From: Piscinibacterium candidicorallinum
Lineage (GTDB): Bacteria > Pseudomonadota > Gammaproteobacteria > Burkholderiales > Burkholderiaceae_C
Direction: 5' to 3'
Length of the DNA: 64,000 nt
Assembly (NCBI RefSeq): GCF_047549485.1
Contig: NZ_CP180191.1
Coordinates: 3,534,001-3,598,000, forward strand
The position numbers and the translations under genes were made by a program. Under the pieces are notes generated by a model. That model saw only the letters and a list, made by a program, of their open reading frames with translations. It ran no database searches and had not been told where the DNA came from. Numbering within the stretch: the stretch's first letter is position 1; every line of letters starts with the position of its first letter. Shown here in pieces: positions 1-8,223 of this stretch.

Positions 1-538
1 CGGCGTAGGTCTCGATGTCCATGATCGCGGGCTTCAAACCCGCGGCCTGGGCGACGGCGATGCGGTCTTCAACTCGCTCCTTGCGCGAGGCCGCGAGCAG
101 TACCTCAACTTCGTCCTTGTTCTGCGGGCTTGGGCCGATCACGCAGAAATCGAGGCTGACTTCGTCCAGAGAGAACGGGATGTACTGGTTGGCTTCACTC
201 TCGACCTGAATCTCAAGTTCTTCTTCGCTGAGATTGGCCGGCAGCAGGATGCGCTTGGTGATGACTGCAGAGGCCGGCAGCGCCATGGCGACGTTCTTGG
301 TGCGGCAGCCGGCCTTGCGCCAGGCGCGCCGCAGCGCCTCGGCGACGATGTCGACCTTGTCGATGCCACCATCGACCACGGCGCCGCGCGGGAGCGGTTC
401 GATCGCATACCGCTCGAGGCGGCGTCCGCCACGTGGGCTGGTCGACAGCTCAACCAGCTTGACGCTGGTCGCGCTGACATCGACGCCCACCAGCGGCGGA
501 TTGCGGCCCGGAATCAGGGCTGACAGATCTAGAGCCAA
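1..538 (-). CDS. pilM: PilM, type IV pilus inner-membrane platform protein (5' part)
   Basis: PilM is the actin-like cytoplasmic protein that binds the PilN N-terminus and links the type IV pilus inner-membrane complex to the motor. The minus-strand frame opens with a TTG codon at 538, preceded by a good ribosome binding site (AGGGAG at about 546-551). It reads without a stop to the window edge, giving about 179 residues. The N-terminus (LIPGRNPPLVGVDVSATSV, then VKLVEL) and the later VITKRILLP and EANQYIPFSLDEV segments are characteristic of PilM. It is divergent from mrcA, the classic pilMNOPQ/ponA arrangement. The non-ATG start explains why it is easy to miss. The rest of the gene, and presumably pilNOPQ, lies to the left. 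Confidence 0.88.
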   Translation of the reverse strand, partial: MALDLSALIPGRNPPLVGVDVSATSVKLVELSTSPRGGRRLERYAIEPLPRGAVVDGGIDKVDIVAEALRRAWRKAGCRTKNVAMALPASAVITKRILLPANLSEEELEIQVESEANQYIPFSLDEVSLDFCVIGPSPQNKDEVEVLLAASRKERVEDRIAVAQAAGLKPAIMDIETYA

Positions 539-799
539 GCTGGTCTCTCCCTACGCCAGAAACCCGAAAGTGGTTTAACAACGGGCACTTAGCGCGATTA
601 TCAAGAATTTACGTGAGAATGTATCAACGGGAAATTTTCGCTGGCAAGCGAAAGTCGTTGATCGCCGAACAATCGTTGCCCGGAACTGACGAGGAGGAGA
701 AACCGGGTGTTACCGAAGCGCTGCGGCCATCCGCGGGCTGGAAAACCCTGACCGCTACACTTTTCCGAGTTTCCTACATGGCGAAAGATCGTCAAGCTG
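539..799. other. pilM/mrcA divergent intergenic region
   Basis: This 261 bp gap must hold the promoters of both pilM and mrcA. It contains a short perfect hairpin at 636-653 (TTTCGCT, loop GGCA, AGCGAAA). A short open frame at 613-813 runs into mrcA out of frame and has no coding character, so I do not call it. No promoter is clear enough to name. Confidence 0.5.
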
Positions 800-3151
800 A
801 TGAGCGACTCTGAGCGCACCGAACCGGCCGCAGCCGAAGACATGAAAAGCCGGCTGAGCCGATTTGGCGCACGCTGGGGCACCAAGCTGGCCCTGGGCCT
901 GCTGGGGCTCGTGGCCGCCGGCGTGCTGGGCGCCCTGATTGCGCTGGCCGCAGTATGGCCCAACCTGCCTTCAATTGCTGCGGTCACGGACTATCAGCCC
1001 AAGATTCCGCTGCGCGTGTACAGCGCAGATGGTGCGCTCCTGGGCGAATTCGGCGAGGAGCGGCGTTCCTTCATCCGCATCCAGGACACGCCGGAACACC
1101 TAAAAAAGGCGATCCTCGCCATCGAGGACGACCGGTTCTACGAACACGGCGGCATCGACTTCATGGGGATCGCGCGCGCCCTTCTGTCCAACCTGCTGGG
1201 CGGCGCCAAGCAGGGCGCCAGCACCATCACGCAGCAGGTCGCACGCAACTTCTTTCTCTCCAGCGAGCAGACCTACAAGCGCAAGGTCTATGAGGCGCTG
1301 TTGAGCCTGAAGATCGAGTCCGCGCTCACCAAAGACCAGATTCTCGAGCTCTACATCAACCAGATCTTCCTGGGCCAGCGCGCCTACGGATTTGCCGCGG
1401 CAGCCAAGACCTACTTCGGCAAGGACATCCGCGAGCTGTCCGTGGCTGAGGCCGCGATGCTTGCGGGCATCCCCAAGTTCCCGTCCTCGGCCAACCCGGT
1501 GGCCAACTACCGTCGCGCCAAGATCCGTCAGGAGTACATCCTGGAGCGCATGCGCCAGCTGGGCTACATCGATCAGGCCAAGTTCGACGCCGCCAAGAAG
1601 GAACAGCTGGTCATCAAGCCCTCGCGCACCTACATCGAGGCGCCAGGCGACTACGTGGCCGAGATGGCGCGCAAGATCATCTTCGACCAGTATGGCGAGG
1701 AGACCTACACGCGCGGCATCAATGTCTATACGACCATCCTGAAGGACGACCAGACCGCCGCCTACAACGCCCTGCGCCGCGGACTGCTGGACTACGAGCG
1801 CCGCCACGGCTTCCGCGGGCCGGAGGCCTTCGTCAATCTGCCCGCCGACAAGGAAAAGCGCGACGAGGCGATCGAAGCGGCGCTGGACGACATCGCCACC
1901 AGCGAAGACCTGCGCGCCGGCGTGGTGCTGGAGGTCAAGCCGCGCGAACTGAAGCTGCAGCTCGGCACGGGCGAGGTAGTAACGGTGACCGGTGATGGCA
2001 CGCGCTTCGTGCAGTCCGCCATGGCAGCCAACGCCCCAGCCGCGCGCGCCATCCGCCCCGGCGCCGTGCTGCGCCTGGGCAAGGACGCCAAGGGCAACTG
2101 GGAGATCCTGCAGCTGCCGGAAGTTGAAGCCGCATTTGTGGCACTGAACCCGAACAACGGTGCCGTGCGTGCGCTGGTGGGCGGCTTCGATTTCAACCGC
2201 AACAAGTTCAACAACGTCACCCAGGCGCGGCGCCAGCCGGGCTCCAGCTTCAAGCCTTTCGTGTACTCCGCCGCGCTGGAAAAGGGCTTCACGCCCGCCA
2301 CGCTGATCAACGACGCACCGATCATCATCCCTGCGTCGGTGACGGGCAGCCAGGTCTGGGAGCCGAAGAACTACGACGGCAAGTTCGAAGGCCCGATGAC
2401 CATGCGCCAGGCCCTGGCCAAGTCCAAGAACATGGTGTCCATCCGCCTGATGCAGGCCGTCGGCCCGCAGGACACGCAGAACTGGATCACGCGCTTCGGC
2501 TTCAACGCCGAAGACCACCCGGCCTATCTCACGATGGCCCTGGGCGCTGGATCGACCAACCCCTGGGAGATGGCGGGCGCGTATTCGGTGTTCGCCAACG
2601 GCGGCTACCGCATCAATCCCTTCTTCATCTTCAAGGTGACCGATCAGCAGGGCAACGTCCTGATGCAGGCCAAGCCGCGCCTGGCCGGCGACGAAGCCAA
2701 CCGCGCCATCGACGCGCGCAACGCCTACACCATGTGGAGCTTGCTGCAGGGCGTGGTCAAGGCCGGCACGGCGACCAAGGCGCTCAGCCTGAAGCGCGCC
2801 GACATCGCCGGCAAAACCGGCACCACCAACGACGCGCGCGACGCCTGGTTCGGCGGCTTCAACAACCAGATTGTCGGCGTGGGCTGGGTGGGCTACAGCG
2901 ACAACCGCAGCCTGGGCGAGCGCGAAACCGGCGGCGGCGTGGCCCTGCCCATCTGGATCAGCTACATGGCCGCCGTGCTGCCCAAGCTGCCGGAGATTCC
3001 CACGCCGGTGCCCGAGGGCCTGACGACCATCGGCAGCGAGATCTACTACGTCGAGAACATCCCGGGCCAGGGCGTCAGCTCGCTGGGCATGGGTGATCTG
3101 ATGACGGACGAGCAGAAGAAGAAGGAAGAAGCAAAGGAACAGCTCTTTTAG
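800..3151 (+). CDS. mrcA: Penicillin-binding protein 1A (bifunctional class A PBP)
   Basis: Class A PBP of 783 residues that polymerises lipid II and cross-links peptidoglycan on the periplasmic face. Order: short cytoplasmic tail, one membrane helix (about 30-53), GT51 glycosyltransferase domain with catalytic Glu109 in EDDRFYEHGG and the GASTITQQ motif at 139-146, an OB-like insert (about 325-445), then the transpeptidase. The transpeptidase carries active-site Ser482 in SSFK (Lys485), SKN at 542-544 and KTG at 672-674. All catalytic motifs are intact. Position divergent from pilM supports PBP1A rather than PBP1B. The stop codon sits in the loop of a perfect 15-bp inverted repeat (3131-3165). 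Confidence 0.97.
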   Translation: MSDSERTEPAAAEDMKSRLSRFGARWGTKLALGLLGLVAAGVLGALIALAAVWPNLPSIAAVTDYQPKIPLRVYSADGALLGEFGEERRSFIRIQDTPEHLKKAILAIEDDRFYEHGGIDFMGIARALLSNLLGGAKQGASTITQQVARNFFLSSEQTYKRKVYEALLSLKIESALTKDQILELYINQIFLGQRAYGFAAAAKTYFGKDIRELSVAEAAMLAGIPKFPSSANPVANYRRAKIRQEYILERMRQLGYIDQAKFDAAKKEQLVIKPSRTYIEAPGDYVAEMARKIIFDQYGEETYTRGINVYTTILKDDQTAAYNALRRGLLDYERRHGFRGPEAFVNLPADKEKRDEAIEAALDDIATSEDLRAGVVLEVKPRELKLQLGTGEVVTVTGDGTRFVQSAMAANAPAARAIRPGAVLRLGKDAKGNWEILQLPEVEAAFVALNPNNGAVRALVGGFDFNRNKFNNVTQARRQPGSSFKPFVYSAALEKGFTPATLINDAPIIIPASVTGSQVWEPKNYDGKFEGPMTMRQALAKSKNMVSIRLMQAVGPQDTQNWITRFGFNAEDHPAYLTMALGAGSTNPWEMAGAYSVFANGGYRINPFFIFKVTDQQGNVLMQAKPRLAGDEANRAIDARNAYTMWSLLQGVVKAGTATKALSLKRADIAGKTGTTNDARDAWFGGFNNQIVGVGWVGYSDNRSLGERETGGGVALPIWISYMAAVLPKLPEIPTPVPEGLTTIGSEIYYVENIPGQGVSSLGMGDLMTDEQKKKEEAKEQLF

Positions 3152-3165
3152 AGCTGTTCCTTTGC
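3131..3165 (+). terminator. Inverted repeat spanning the mrcA stop codon
   Basis: Perfect 15-bp arms (3131-3145 and 3151-3165, GCAAAGGAACAGCTC and its complement) flank the 5-base loop TTTTA. The TAG stop at 3149-3151 is formed by the loop and the first base of the right arm. There is no T tract after the right arm, so this may act as a 3' stability hairpin or a weak terminator rather than a canonical intrinsic terminator. Confidence 0.6.
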
Positions 3166-3531
3166 TTCGCTGTTGATCACGCCCCCTCCCCCGACCCCTC
3201 CCCTCGAAGGGGAGGGGAGGCCAGAACTGGCGTTCCGCTGGCGCTGATCTGAGCTGGGCGCCATTGACCGCGCGCCACACCGGAGAGCCGGGCGGCGCCT
3301 CCGACGATTCGCGTCGGGCACCTCGTGTCCGGGCTGGTGATCCTGTGACTGACTCTGCGGCAAGTGGCAGCAAGTCCGGCGTGACATGCACGACCGAAAA
3401 TCAACCTGGAAATCGGCCACGATCCGCATGCCACAAGCGGAACGCGGCCGATTGGCTTATTCAATCATTCGTTGAAAATAAGCCACTCTGTCAATTGCAA
3501 ATCAACATCTGATTGAAACTGTCTGGCCGCT
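3166..3531. other. mrcA-cyaY intergenic region without a gene
   Basis: No coding frame here is convincing. It holds a C/G-skewed palindrome at 3195-3217 (CCCCTCCCCT, loop CGA, complement), of a type often scattered between genes in GC-rich proteobacteria. A second hairpin at 3453-3485 has arms TGGCTTATT and AATAAGCCA and sits in a locally AT-rich patch just beyond the cyaY stop. The genes either side converge, so no promoter is required. Confidence 0.5.
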
Positions 3532-3861
3532 TCAGGCGGTGAACAGAAGCGCCGTGCCGGCCTGGCTGCTGGCGTGGCGGCTCAGGGCGGCGAAGAGTTC
3601 GCTGCCGTCGCGGGTGTCGATCCAGGCCTGGCCGTCCCAACCGTAGTGAAAGCCGCCGGAGCGCGCGGCCACCCACATCTGCTGCATGGGCGCCTGGCTG
3701 TTGACGATGATCTTGCTGCCGTTCTCGAAGGTCAGCGTGAGCACGTTGCCGCTGCGGCCGGTGTCGATGTCGGTCTCGGTGCTTTGGGTGATGTGTTCGG
3801 CCGCGGCTTCGATGGCATCCAGCGTTTCGCGGGCGAGTTCGAGGAATTCGGTTTCGGTCAT
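3532..3861 (-). CDS. cyaY: CyaY, bacterial frataxin
   Basis: Frataxin homologue of 109 residues, the usual length for CyaY. The family binds iron and modulates cysteine desulfurase IscS during iron-sulfur cluster assembly in the cytoplasm. The N-terminal acidic helix (TETEFLELARETLDAIE, EAAAEH, then DTETDID-like acidic stretch) and the beta-sheet segment SKIIVNSQAPMQQMWVAA followed by GGFHY and WIDTRDG are diagnostic. It is divergent from lptM-lysA, as in many proteobacteria. The start ATG at 3861 is the only good choice. Confidence 0.95.
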   Translation of the reverse strand: MTETEFLELARETLDAIEAAAEHITQSTETDIDTGRSGNVLTLTFENGSKIIVNSQAPMQQMWVAARSGGFHYGWDGQAWIDTRDGSELFAALSRHASSQAGTALLFTA

Positions 3862-3963
3862 GGTGTGTGCAATGCGGCGCGGGGCGCCTGCGCCATCAAG
3901 TGAGTCTGCTGGTGGGTCAGCGAGCGCCGCCTAAACTCGCTGCGCTCAAGCCGAAGGTTTTTG

Positions 3964-4254
3964 ATGAAGTCGATTCTATTCAGCGGCCCGCCTCGCTCGG
4001 CCGCAAAGTCCGTCCCGGGTGCCCTGCTTGCTGTGAGTGCAGCCGCTGTGCTGGGTCTGAGCGCCTGCGGCCAGCGCGGCCCGCTGGTACTGCCGCCCAA
4101 GCCGCAGCCGGTCACGCCGAAGTCCGCGGCCCAATCGGCTGCGCCACCCACCGCCGCACCGGCATCGGCACCCGCAGCGGCCGACACCACCCAGCCCGGC
4201 CGCCCAGCCGACGCGCAGCCCTCCGTCACACCCAACAAGGAGCCGCGCCCATGA
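3964..4254 (+). CDS. lptM: LptM (YifL-type) small lipoprotein
   Basis: Small lipoprotein of 96 residues. The signal peptide ends in the lipobox LSAC with Cys35, followed directly by GQRGPLVLPP, the hallmark of the YifL/LptM family. LptM associates with the LptDE lipopolysaccharide translocon in the outer membrane and helps its oxidative maturation. The C-terminal half is a low-complexity Pro/Ala linker. The ATG at 3964 is preferred over the TTG just before it. Its stop overlaps the lysA start as ATGA (4251-4254), which indicates translational coupling; the lptM-lysA pairing is conserved in proteobacteria. Confidence 0.92.
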   Translation: MKSILFSGPPRSAAKSVPGALLAVSAAAVLGLSACGQRGPLVLPPKPQPVTPKSAAQSAAPPTAAPASAPAAADTTQPGRPADAQPSVTPNKEPRP

Positions 4255-5576
4255 GCGAGGCCAGCCACAGCACCCACCCCACCCGCGCCGACCGCAGCCG
4301 CCTGCCCAATCCGCATCTGGCCGATGGACCAGCCGGACTGGCGCTGGATGGCGTGGCGCTCGCAGACATTGCGCGCCAGTTCGGCACGCCCACCTATGTC
4401 TACAGCGCCCGCGCCCTGCGCGAGAACTTTGCCAGCTACCAGCAGGCCCTCGCGGGCCGCAAGCACCGCGTCTGCTACGCGATGAAGGCCAACAGCAACC
4501 TGTCCATTCTCAAGCTGCTGGCGGGCATGGGCGCGGGCTTCGACATCGTCTCCGCAGGCGAGCTGGCCCGCGTTCTGGCCGCCGGGGGTGACCCGGCGGG
4601 CATCGTGTTCTCCGGCGTGGGCAAGCAGGTCGCGGAAATCGAAGCCGCGCTGAATGCAGGGGGCAGCGGCATCGGCTGCTTCAACGTCGAAAGCGCCACG
4701 GAGCTCGCGCGCATCGAGCAGGTCGCGGCGCGTCTGGGCAAGCGCGCGCCTGTGAGCTTTCGCGTGAATCCGGACGTGGACCCCAAGACTCACCCCTACA
4801 TCTCCACCGGGCTGAAGGACAACAAGTTCGGTGTTGCCTTCGGCACGGCCATTGACCTCTACCGCCGCGCCGCAGCCAGCGCACACCTGAAGGTGGTGGG
4901 GATCGATTGCCACATCGGCAGCCAGATCATCGACCCGGCGCCCTTCATGGAGGCGCTGGACAAGATGCTCGATCTGGTCGAGCAGCTTGAGCGCGAGGGC
5001 ATCGTCATCGAGCACTTCGACCTCGGCGGCGGCCTGGGCATCACCTACCGCGATGAAGCACCGCCCACACCCGCGCAGTATCTGGCGCCCATCCTCGCCC
5101 GCTTCGATGCTCGCGGCCATGGCAGCAAGACCTTCATGCTCGAGCCGGGCCGCTCGATCGTCGGCAACGCCGGTCTGCTGCTGTCCACCGTTCAGGTCAT
5201 CAAGCAAGCGGCCAGCAAGCGCTTCTGCATTGTGGACGCCGCGATGAACGACTACATGCGCCCAGCCATGTACGGCGCCTACAGCGAGATCGTCGAAGTC
5301 GCACCGCAGGGCGACGCGGCTGTGCACGACGTCGTCGGCCCGGTCTGCGAAAGCGGTGACTGGCTGGGCCGGGATCGATTGCTGGCGGTGGCCGAAGGCG
5401 ATCTTCTCGCGCTGCTGTCGGCCGGCGCCTATGGCATGAGCATGGCGAGCAACTACAACACCCGCGGCCGCGCCGCAGAGGTGCTGGTTGATGCAGGACA
5501 AGTGCGTCTGATCCGTCGGCGGGAAACTATCGATATGCAACTGGCCGACGAGCTTGCAGCATTGCAGGCACGTTGA
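4251..5576 (+). CDS. lysA: Diaminopimelate decarboxylase
   Basis: PLP-dependent fold III decarboxylase converting meso-diaminopimelate to L-lysine, the last step of lysine synthesis. It has 441 residues. The PLP lysine is Lys79 in YAMKAN. HIGSQI, the GGGLGI glycine loop, EPGRSIV and GPVCESGD (active-site Cys from the partner subunit) are all present. The frame is open further upstream, but ATG 4251, coupled to the lptM stop, is the family-consistent start. An N-terminal extension of about 25 residues precedes the conserved core. Confidence 0.97.
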   Translation: MSEASHSTHPTRADRSRLPNPHLADGPAGLALDGVALADIARQFGTPTYVYSARALRENFASYQQALAGRKHRVCYAMKANSNLSILKLLAGMGAGFDIVSAGELARVLAAGGDPAGIVFSGVGKQVAEIEAALNAGGSGIGCFNVESATELARIEQVAARLGKRAPVSFRVNPDVDPKTHPYISTGLKDNKFGVAFGTAIDLYRRAAASAHLKVVGIDCHIGSQIIDPAPFMEALDKMLDLVEQLEREGIVIEHFDLGGGLGITYRDEAPPTPAQYLAPILARFDARGHGSKTFMLEPGRSIVGNAGLLLSTVQVIKQAASKRFCIVDAAMNDYMRPAMYGAYSEIVEVAPQGDAAVHDVVGPVCESGDWLGRDRLLAVAEGDLLALLSAGAYGMSMASNYNTRGRAAEVLVDAGQVRLIRRRETIDMQLADELAALQAR

Positions 5577-5602
5577 ATCAACTCAAAAGGACGGAGGAGA
5601 CC

Positions 5603-6025
5603 ATGAAGATTCTGCTGGCTGTCGATGGCAGCGCCTACACCAAGAAGATGCTCGCCTATCTGGTCACGCACCTGGAAATGATGGGCAGCGAAGCCGAGTT
5701 CACCGCCATCAATGTGCAGCTGCCCCTACCCCTGCGCGCCGCACGGGCCGCCGGCAAGGAGATGGTGGATCGCTTCCATGACGACGCGTTCAAGGCCACC
5801 ATCGCCCCGATCGAGAAGTTCTTCGGCAAGCACGGCCTGAAGCTCGCCACCAAGATGGTGATCGGCAACCCTGGTGACGAGATCGCAGCGCTGGCCAAGA
5901 AGGGCAAGTTCGGCCTCGTGGTGATCGGCAGCCATGGCCATGGCAGCGTGAAGTCCCTCGTGCTGGGCAGCGTGGCGCAACGCGTGCTGGCCAGCTGCGC
6001 AGTGCCGGTGCTGATCGTGCGCTGA
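5603..6025 (+). CDS. Universal stress protein, UspA family
   Basis: Single-domain Usp protein of 140 residues. It has the N-terminal MKILLAVDGS strand and the C-terminal nucleotide-binding motif G-2x-G-9x-GS (GSHGHGSVKSLVLGS), so it is of the ATP-binding subclass. The start at 5603 follows a strong GGAGGA ribosome binding site. An in-frame TTG at 5573 overlapping the lysA stop is less likely. It lies 26 bp after lysA and probably belongs to the same transcript, ending at the bidirectional terminator at 6055-6089. The specific stress role cannot be told from sequence. Confidence 0.93.
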   Translation: MKILLAVDGSAYTKKMLAYLVTHLEMMGSEAEFTAINVQLPLPLRAARAAGKEMVDRFHDDAFKATIAPIEKFFGKHGLKLATKMVIGNPGDEIAALAKKGKFGLVVIGSHGHGSVKSLVLGSVAQRVLASCAVPVLIVR

Positions 6026-6054
6026 CACATCCCCGATCCGCAGCGCTTCAAGAC

Positions 6055-6089
6055 CAGGGGCCGCAGGCATTCAAAGCCTGCGGCCCCTG
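6055..6089. terminator. Bidirectional hairpin between usp and msrQ
   Basis: Perfect 14-bp arms (6055-6068, CAGGGGCCGCAGGC, and complement at 6076-6089) around a 7-base loop. It lies between two convergent genes, consistent with shared termination. There is no strong T run on either side. Confidence 0.65.
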
Positions 6090-6129
6090 TGCATTTCAGC
6101 GCCAGACATGGCGCGCTACAGACCGGCGC

Positions 6130-6783
6130 TCAAACCACGGATAAGCGCTGCTTGAGCCGCCAGCCGAGCAGCGCCGCAAACACCAGCGCAAACATCAGCG
6201 GCTCGAAGAGATCGTTCTTGCCGGCCTTGTGCCACCAGAAGTGCAGCACGCCCAGCACGGCAGTGGCATACACCGCACGGTGCAGCAGCTGCCAGCGCTT
6301 GCCGCCCATGAAGCGGATGGCGGCATTGAAGGACGTGGCGGCCAGCGGAATCAGCAGCACGAAGGCGGCAAAGCCCACGGTAATGAAGGGGCGCTTGATC
6401 ACGTCCTTCACGATCTCGGCCACGTCGAACCACTGGTCCCACCAGATATAGGTGGTGAAGTGCAGCGCCACATAGAAGAAGGTGAACAGGCCCAGCATGC
6501 GGCGCAGCTTGAGCAGCCAGGGCAGGTTGAACAGCTTGCGCGCCGGCGTGATGGCGAGCGTGACCGCGAGGAAGAACAGGGTCCACCAGCCGGTGGCGCG
6601 GGTGAGGTGTTCGATGGGGTTGGCGCCGAGCGCATCGACATTGAAGACCGACTGCCAGGCCAGGCGCGCGAACGGAATCAGCGCGATGAAGAACACCGCC
6701 ACCTTGATGGCTGTGATGGCCTTGGCCGGAAGCGCACGCAGGGAGGCGACGCCCGCACCAGCAGGTACAGATCCAGCATTCAT
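6130..6783 (-). CDS. msrQ: MsrQ, heme-binding membrane subunit of methionine sulfoxide reductase
   Basis: Ferric-reductase-like membrane protein (formerly YedZ) that passes quinol electrons through hemes to periplasmic MsrP. About six helices are visible. Likely heme-ligand histidines are in VALHFTTY, LLHRAVYA and GVLHFWW. I choose ATG 6783 (217 residues), close to the family length of about 210 and preceded by GGGAAG. An in-frame ATG at 6861 would add 26 residues, but that stretch is encoded by a copy of the dispersed repeat (6778-6840). It follows msrP on the same strand. Confidence 0.9.
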   Translation of the reverse strand: MNAGSVPAGAGVASLRALPAKAITAIKVAVFFIALIPFARLAWQSVFNVDALGANPIEHLTRATGWWTLFFLAVTLAITPARKLFNLPWLLKLRRMLGLFTFFYVALHFTTYIWWDQWFDVAEIVKDVIKRPFITVGFAAFVLLIPLAATSFNAAIRFMGGKRWQLLHRAVYATAVLGVLHFWWHKAGKNDLFEPLMFALVFAALLGWRLKQRLSVV

Positions 6784-6840
6784 GCGGCTTCCCGAGGCAT
6801 TTTGGCTGGAAATCCCCGCCGGATCAGCGGAAAGGCCCTG
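6778..6840 (+). repeat. Dispersed 60-bp repeat, copy A
   Basis: Copy A of the six-member family (other copies at 7970, 8062, 14901, 45109 and 53314). It begins ATTCATGCGG, continues through GGCATTTTGGCTGGAAAT and ends near ATCAGCGGAAAG. It is the most diverged copy in the left arm. It occupies the msrP-msrQ junction; the ATG at 6783 read on the minus strand is the complement of its first bases. Confidence 0.7.
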
Positions 6841-6872
6841 CGGGCTGCGGTCGGCGTTCATGGCATGGGTGC

Positions 6873-7835
6873 TCAGAAGTTCTTGCGCAGGTCCATGCCT
6901 GCGTAGAGCTGGGCCACTTGATCGCCATAACCGTTGAACATCAGCGTCTTGCGCTTGCGCTGCAGGAAGATGCTGCCGCCGTCCTCGCCAATGCGCCGCT
7001 CGGTGGCCTGGCTCCAGCGCGGGTGGTCGACGTCCGGGTTCACGTTGCTGTAGAAGCCGTATTCCTGCGGCGCGGACTTCATCCAGCTGGTGCGTGGCAT
7101 CTGCTCGGTGAGGCGAATGCGCACGATGCTCTTGCCGCTCTTGAAGCCGTACTTCCAGGGCACCACGATGCGCACCGGCGCGCCCATCTGGTTGAGCAGG
7201 GTTTCGCCATAGGCGCCGAGCGTGAGCAGGGTGAGCGGATGCATGGCTTCGTCCATGCGCAGGCCTTCGTTGTAGGGCCAGTCGATCACGCTCTGGCGCA
7301 GGCCGGGCATGGTGTCCTTCTGCATGTCGGTGATGAACTCGACGAACTTGGCGTTGCCGGTCGGCTCGACGCGCTTCAGGAGCGTGGACAGCGAGAAGCC
7401 CGCCCAGGGAATCACCATGCTCCAGCCTTCCACGCAGCGCAGGCGGTAGATGCGCTCCTCGATGGGCGCGAGCTTGAGGATGTCCTCGATGCCCAGGGTC
7501 ACGGGCTTCTTCACGGCGCCGTCGATCAGCACCGTCCAGGGCCGCGTGCGCATCTTGCCGGCGTATTGCGCCGGGTCGGCCTTGTCGGTGCCGAACTCGT
7601 AGAAGTTGTTGTAGGTGGCGGCGTCCTTGTAGCTCGTGAGCTTTTCCATGGTGGTGTAGCTCGACTTCACCGTGGCCAGTTTGGGTTGGCCTGCGGTCTG
7701 CGCGCTGGCCATGCCGGGCAGTGCTGCAGCGCCTGTGAGTGCAGCGGCCTGTGCGAAGAAGGCGCGGCGCGACTGCCATACGCGCTGCGGCGTGATCTCG
7801 GAAGGCAGGATGTCGTCGGGGCGGCGGATCAGCAT
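6873..7835 (-). CDS. msrP: MsrP, periplasmic molybdoenzyme methionine sulfoxide reductase
   Basis: Molybdopterin oxidoreductase (formerly YedY) that reduces methionine sulfoxide in oxidised periplasmic proteins. It has 320 residues from ATG 7835, which has GGAG just upstream. The twin-arginine signal SRRAFFAQAA and cleavage region GMASAQT predict Tat export after cofactor insertion. The Mo-ligating cysteine is Cys134 in YRLRCVEGWS; VVPWKYGFKS is also conserved. msrQ lies immediately downstream and supplies electrons. The frame is open for another 51 codons upstream, but these encode no plausible leader. Confidence 0.96.
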   Translation of the reverse strand: MLIRRPDDILPSEITPQRVWQSRRAFFAQAAALTGAAALPGMASAQTAGQPKLATVKSSYTTMEKLTSYKDAATYNNFYEFGTDKADPAQYAGKMRTRPWTVLIDGAVKKPVTLGIEDILKLAPIEERIYRLRCVEGWSMVIPWAGFSLSTLLKRVEPTGNAKFVEFITDMQKDTMPGLRQSVIDWPYNEGLRMDEAMHPLTLLTLGAYGETLLNQMGAPVRIVVPWKYGFKSGKSIVRIRLTEQMPRTSWMKSAPQEYGFYSNVNPDVDHPRWSQATERRIGEDGGSIFLQRKRKTLMFNGYGDQVAQLYAGMDLRKNF

Positions 7836-7969
7836 GGTGGGGCTCCGGGAGGAAAGGCGCTCTTGTTGATTGTGGAGGCTGCAGCTTGGTCTGCGCTGGG
7901 TTGGAAAACTTACAGCGCGGCAGGTTCCGTGGTGGTGGTGCGTCGCCGGGCGACAGCAGGTTGGAAGTG

Positions 7970-8030
7970 CTTTCCGCTTGTCCCGCAAAGCTTTTCAGGC
8001 ATTTTGGTCTGGAAAGGCGCACGGATGCTG
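7970..8030 (-). repeat. Dispersed 60-bp repeat, copy B (inverted)
   Basis: On the plus strand it starts CTTTCCGCTTGTCCCGC and passes through GCTTTTCAGGCATTTTGG, the reverse complement of the family orientation. The internal TTTTCAGGC and GCCTGAAAA-like halves can pair. It lies upstream of msrP and faces copy C. Confidence 0.75.
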
Positions 8031-8061
8031 GGCTTCAGTTTTCAGATCAAGTGGGACGTCC

Positions 8062-8128
8062 ATTTCATGCGCCTCTTCAGGGCAAAGTGGCTGAAGAACC
8101 GCGCCAGATGCGCGGAAAGCCTTCGGGG
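8062..8128 (+). repeat. Dispersed 60-bp repeat, copy C
   Basis: Sequence ATTTCATGCGCCTCTTCAGG, then GGCAAAGTGGCTGAAGAACC, then the GCGGAAAGCCTTCGG end. It is in opposite orientation to copy B, about 32 bp away, so B and C together form a large imperfect inverted pair filling the msrP to ycaQ gap (7836-8223). Nothing else is recognisable in that gap. Confidence 0.75.
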
Positions 8129-8223
8129 AACTTCTCTGAACCGTAGCGAGTGCGCAAATTGGCCCGCGCAGTAGGTTTCTAGACCTTCCCTTCATGAACC
8201 GTGCGCTGCGTTAGCCTCGTCGC

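Noticed and set aside
613..813. 66-codon frame between pilM and mrcA
   Set aside because: Overlaps the mrcA start out of frame, no ribosome binding site, no protein character.
1100..3391. Very long open frame on the strand opposite mrcA (763 codons)
   Set aside because: It mirrors mrcA codon positions in GC-rich DNA, has no recognisable motif, and mrcA is certain.
3858..5540. Long open frame antisense to lptM and lysA
   Set aside because: Shadow of strongly codon-biased lysA; no domain visible.
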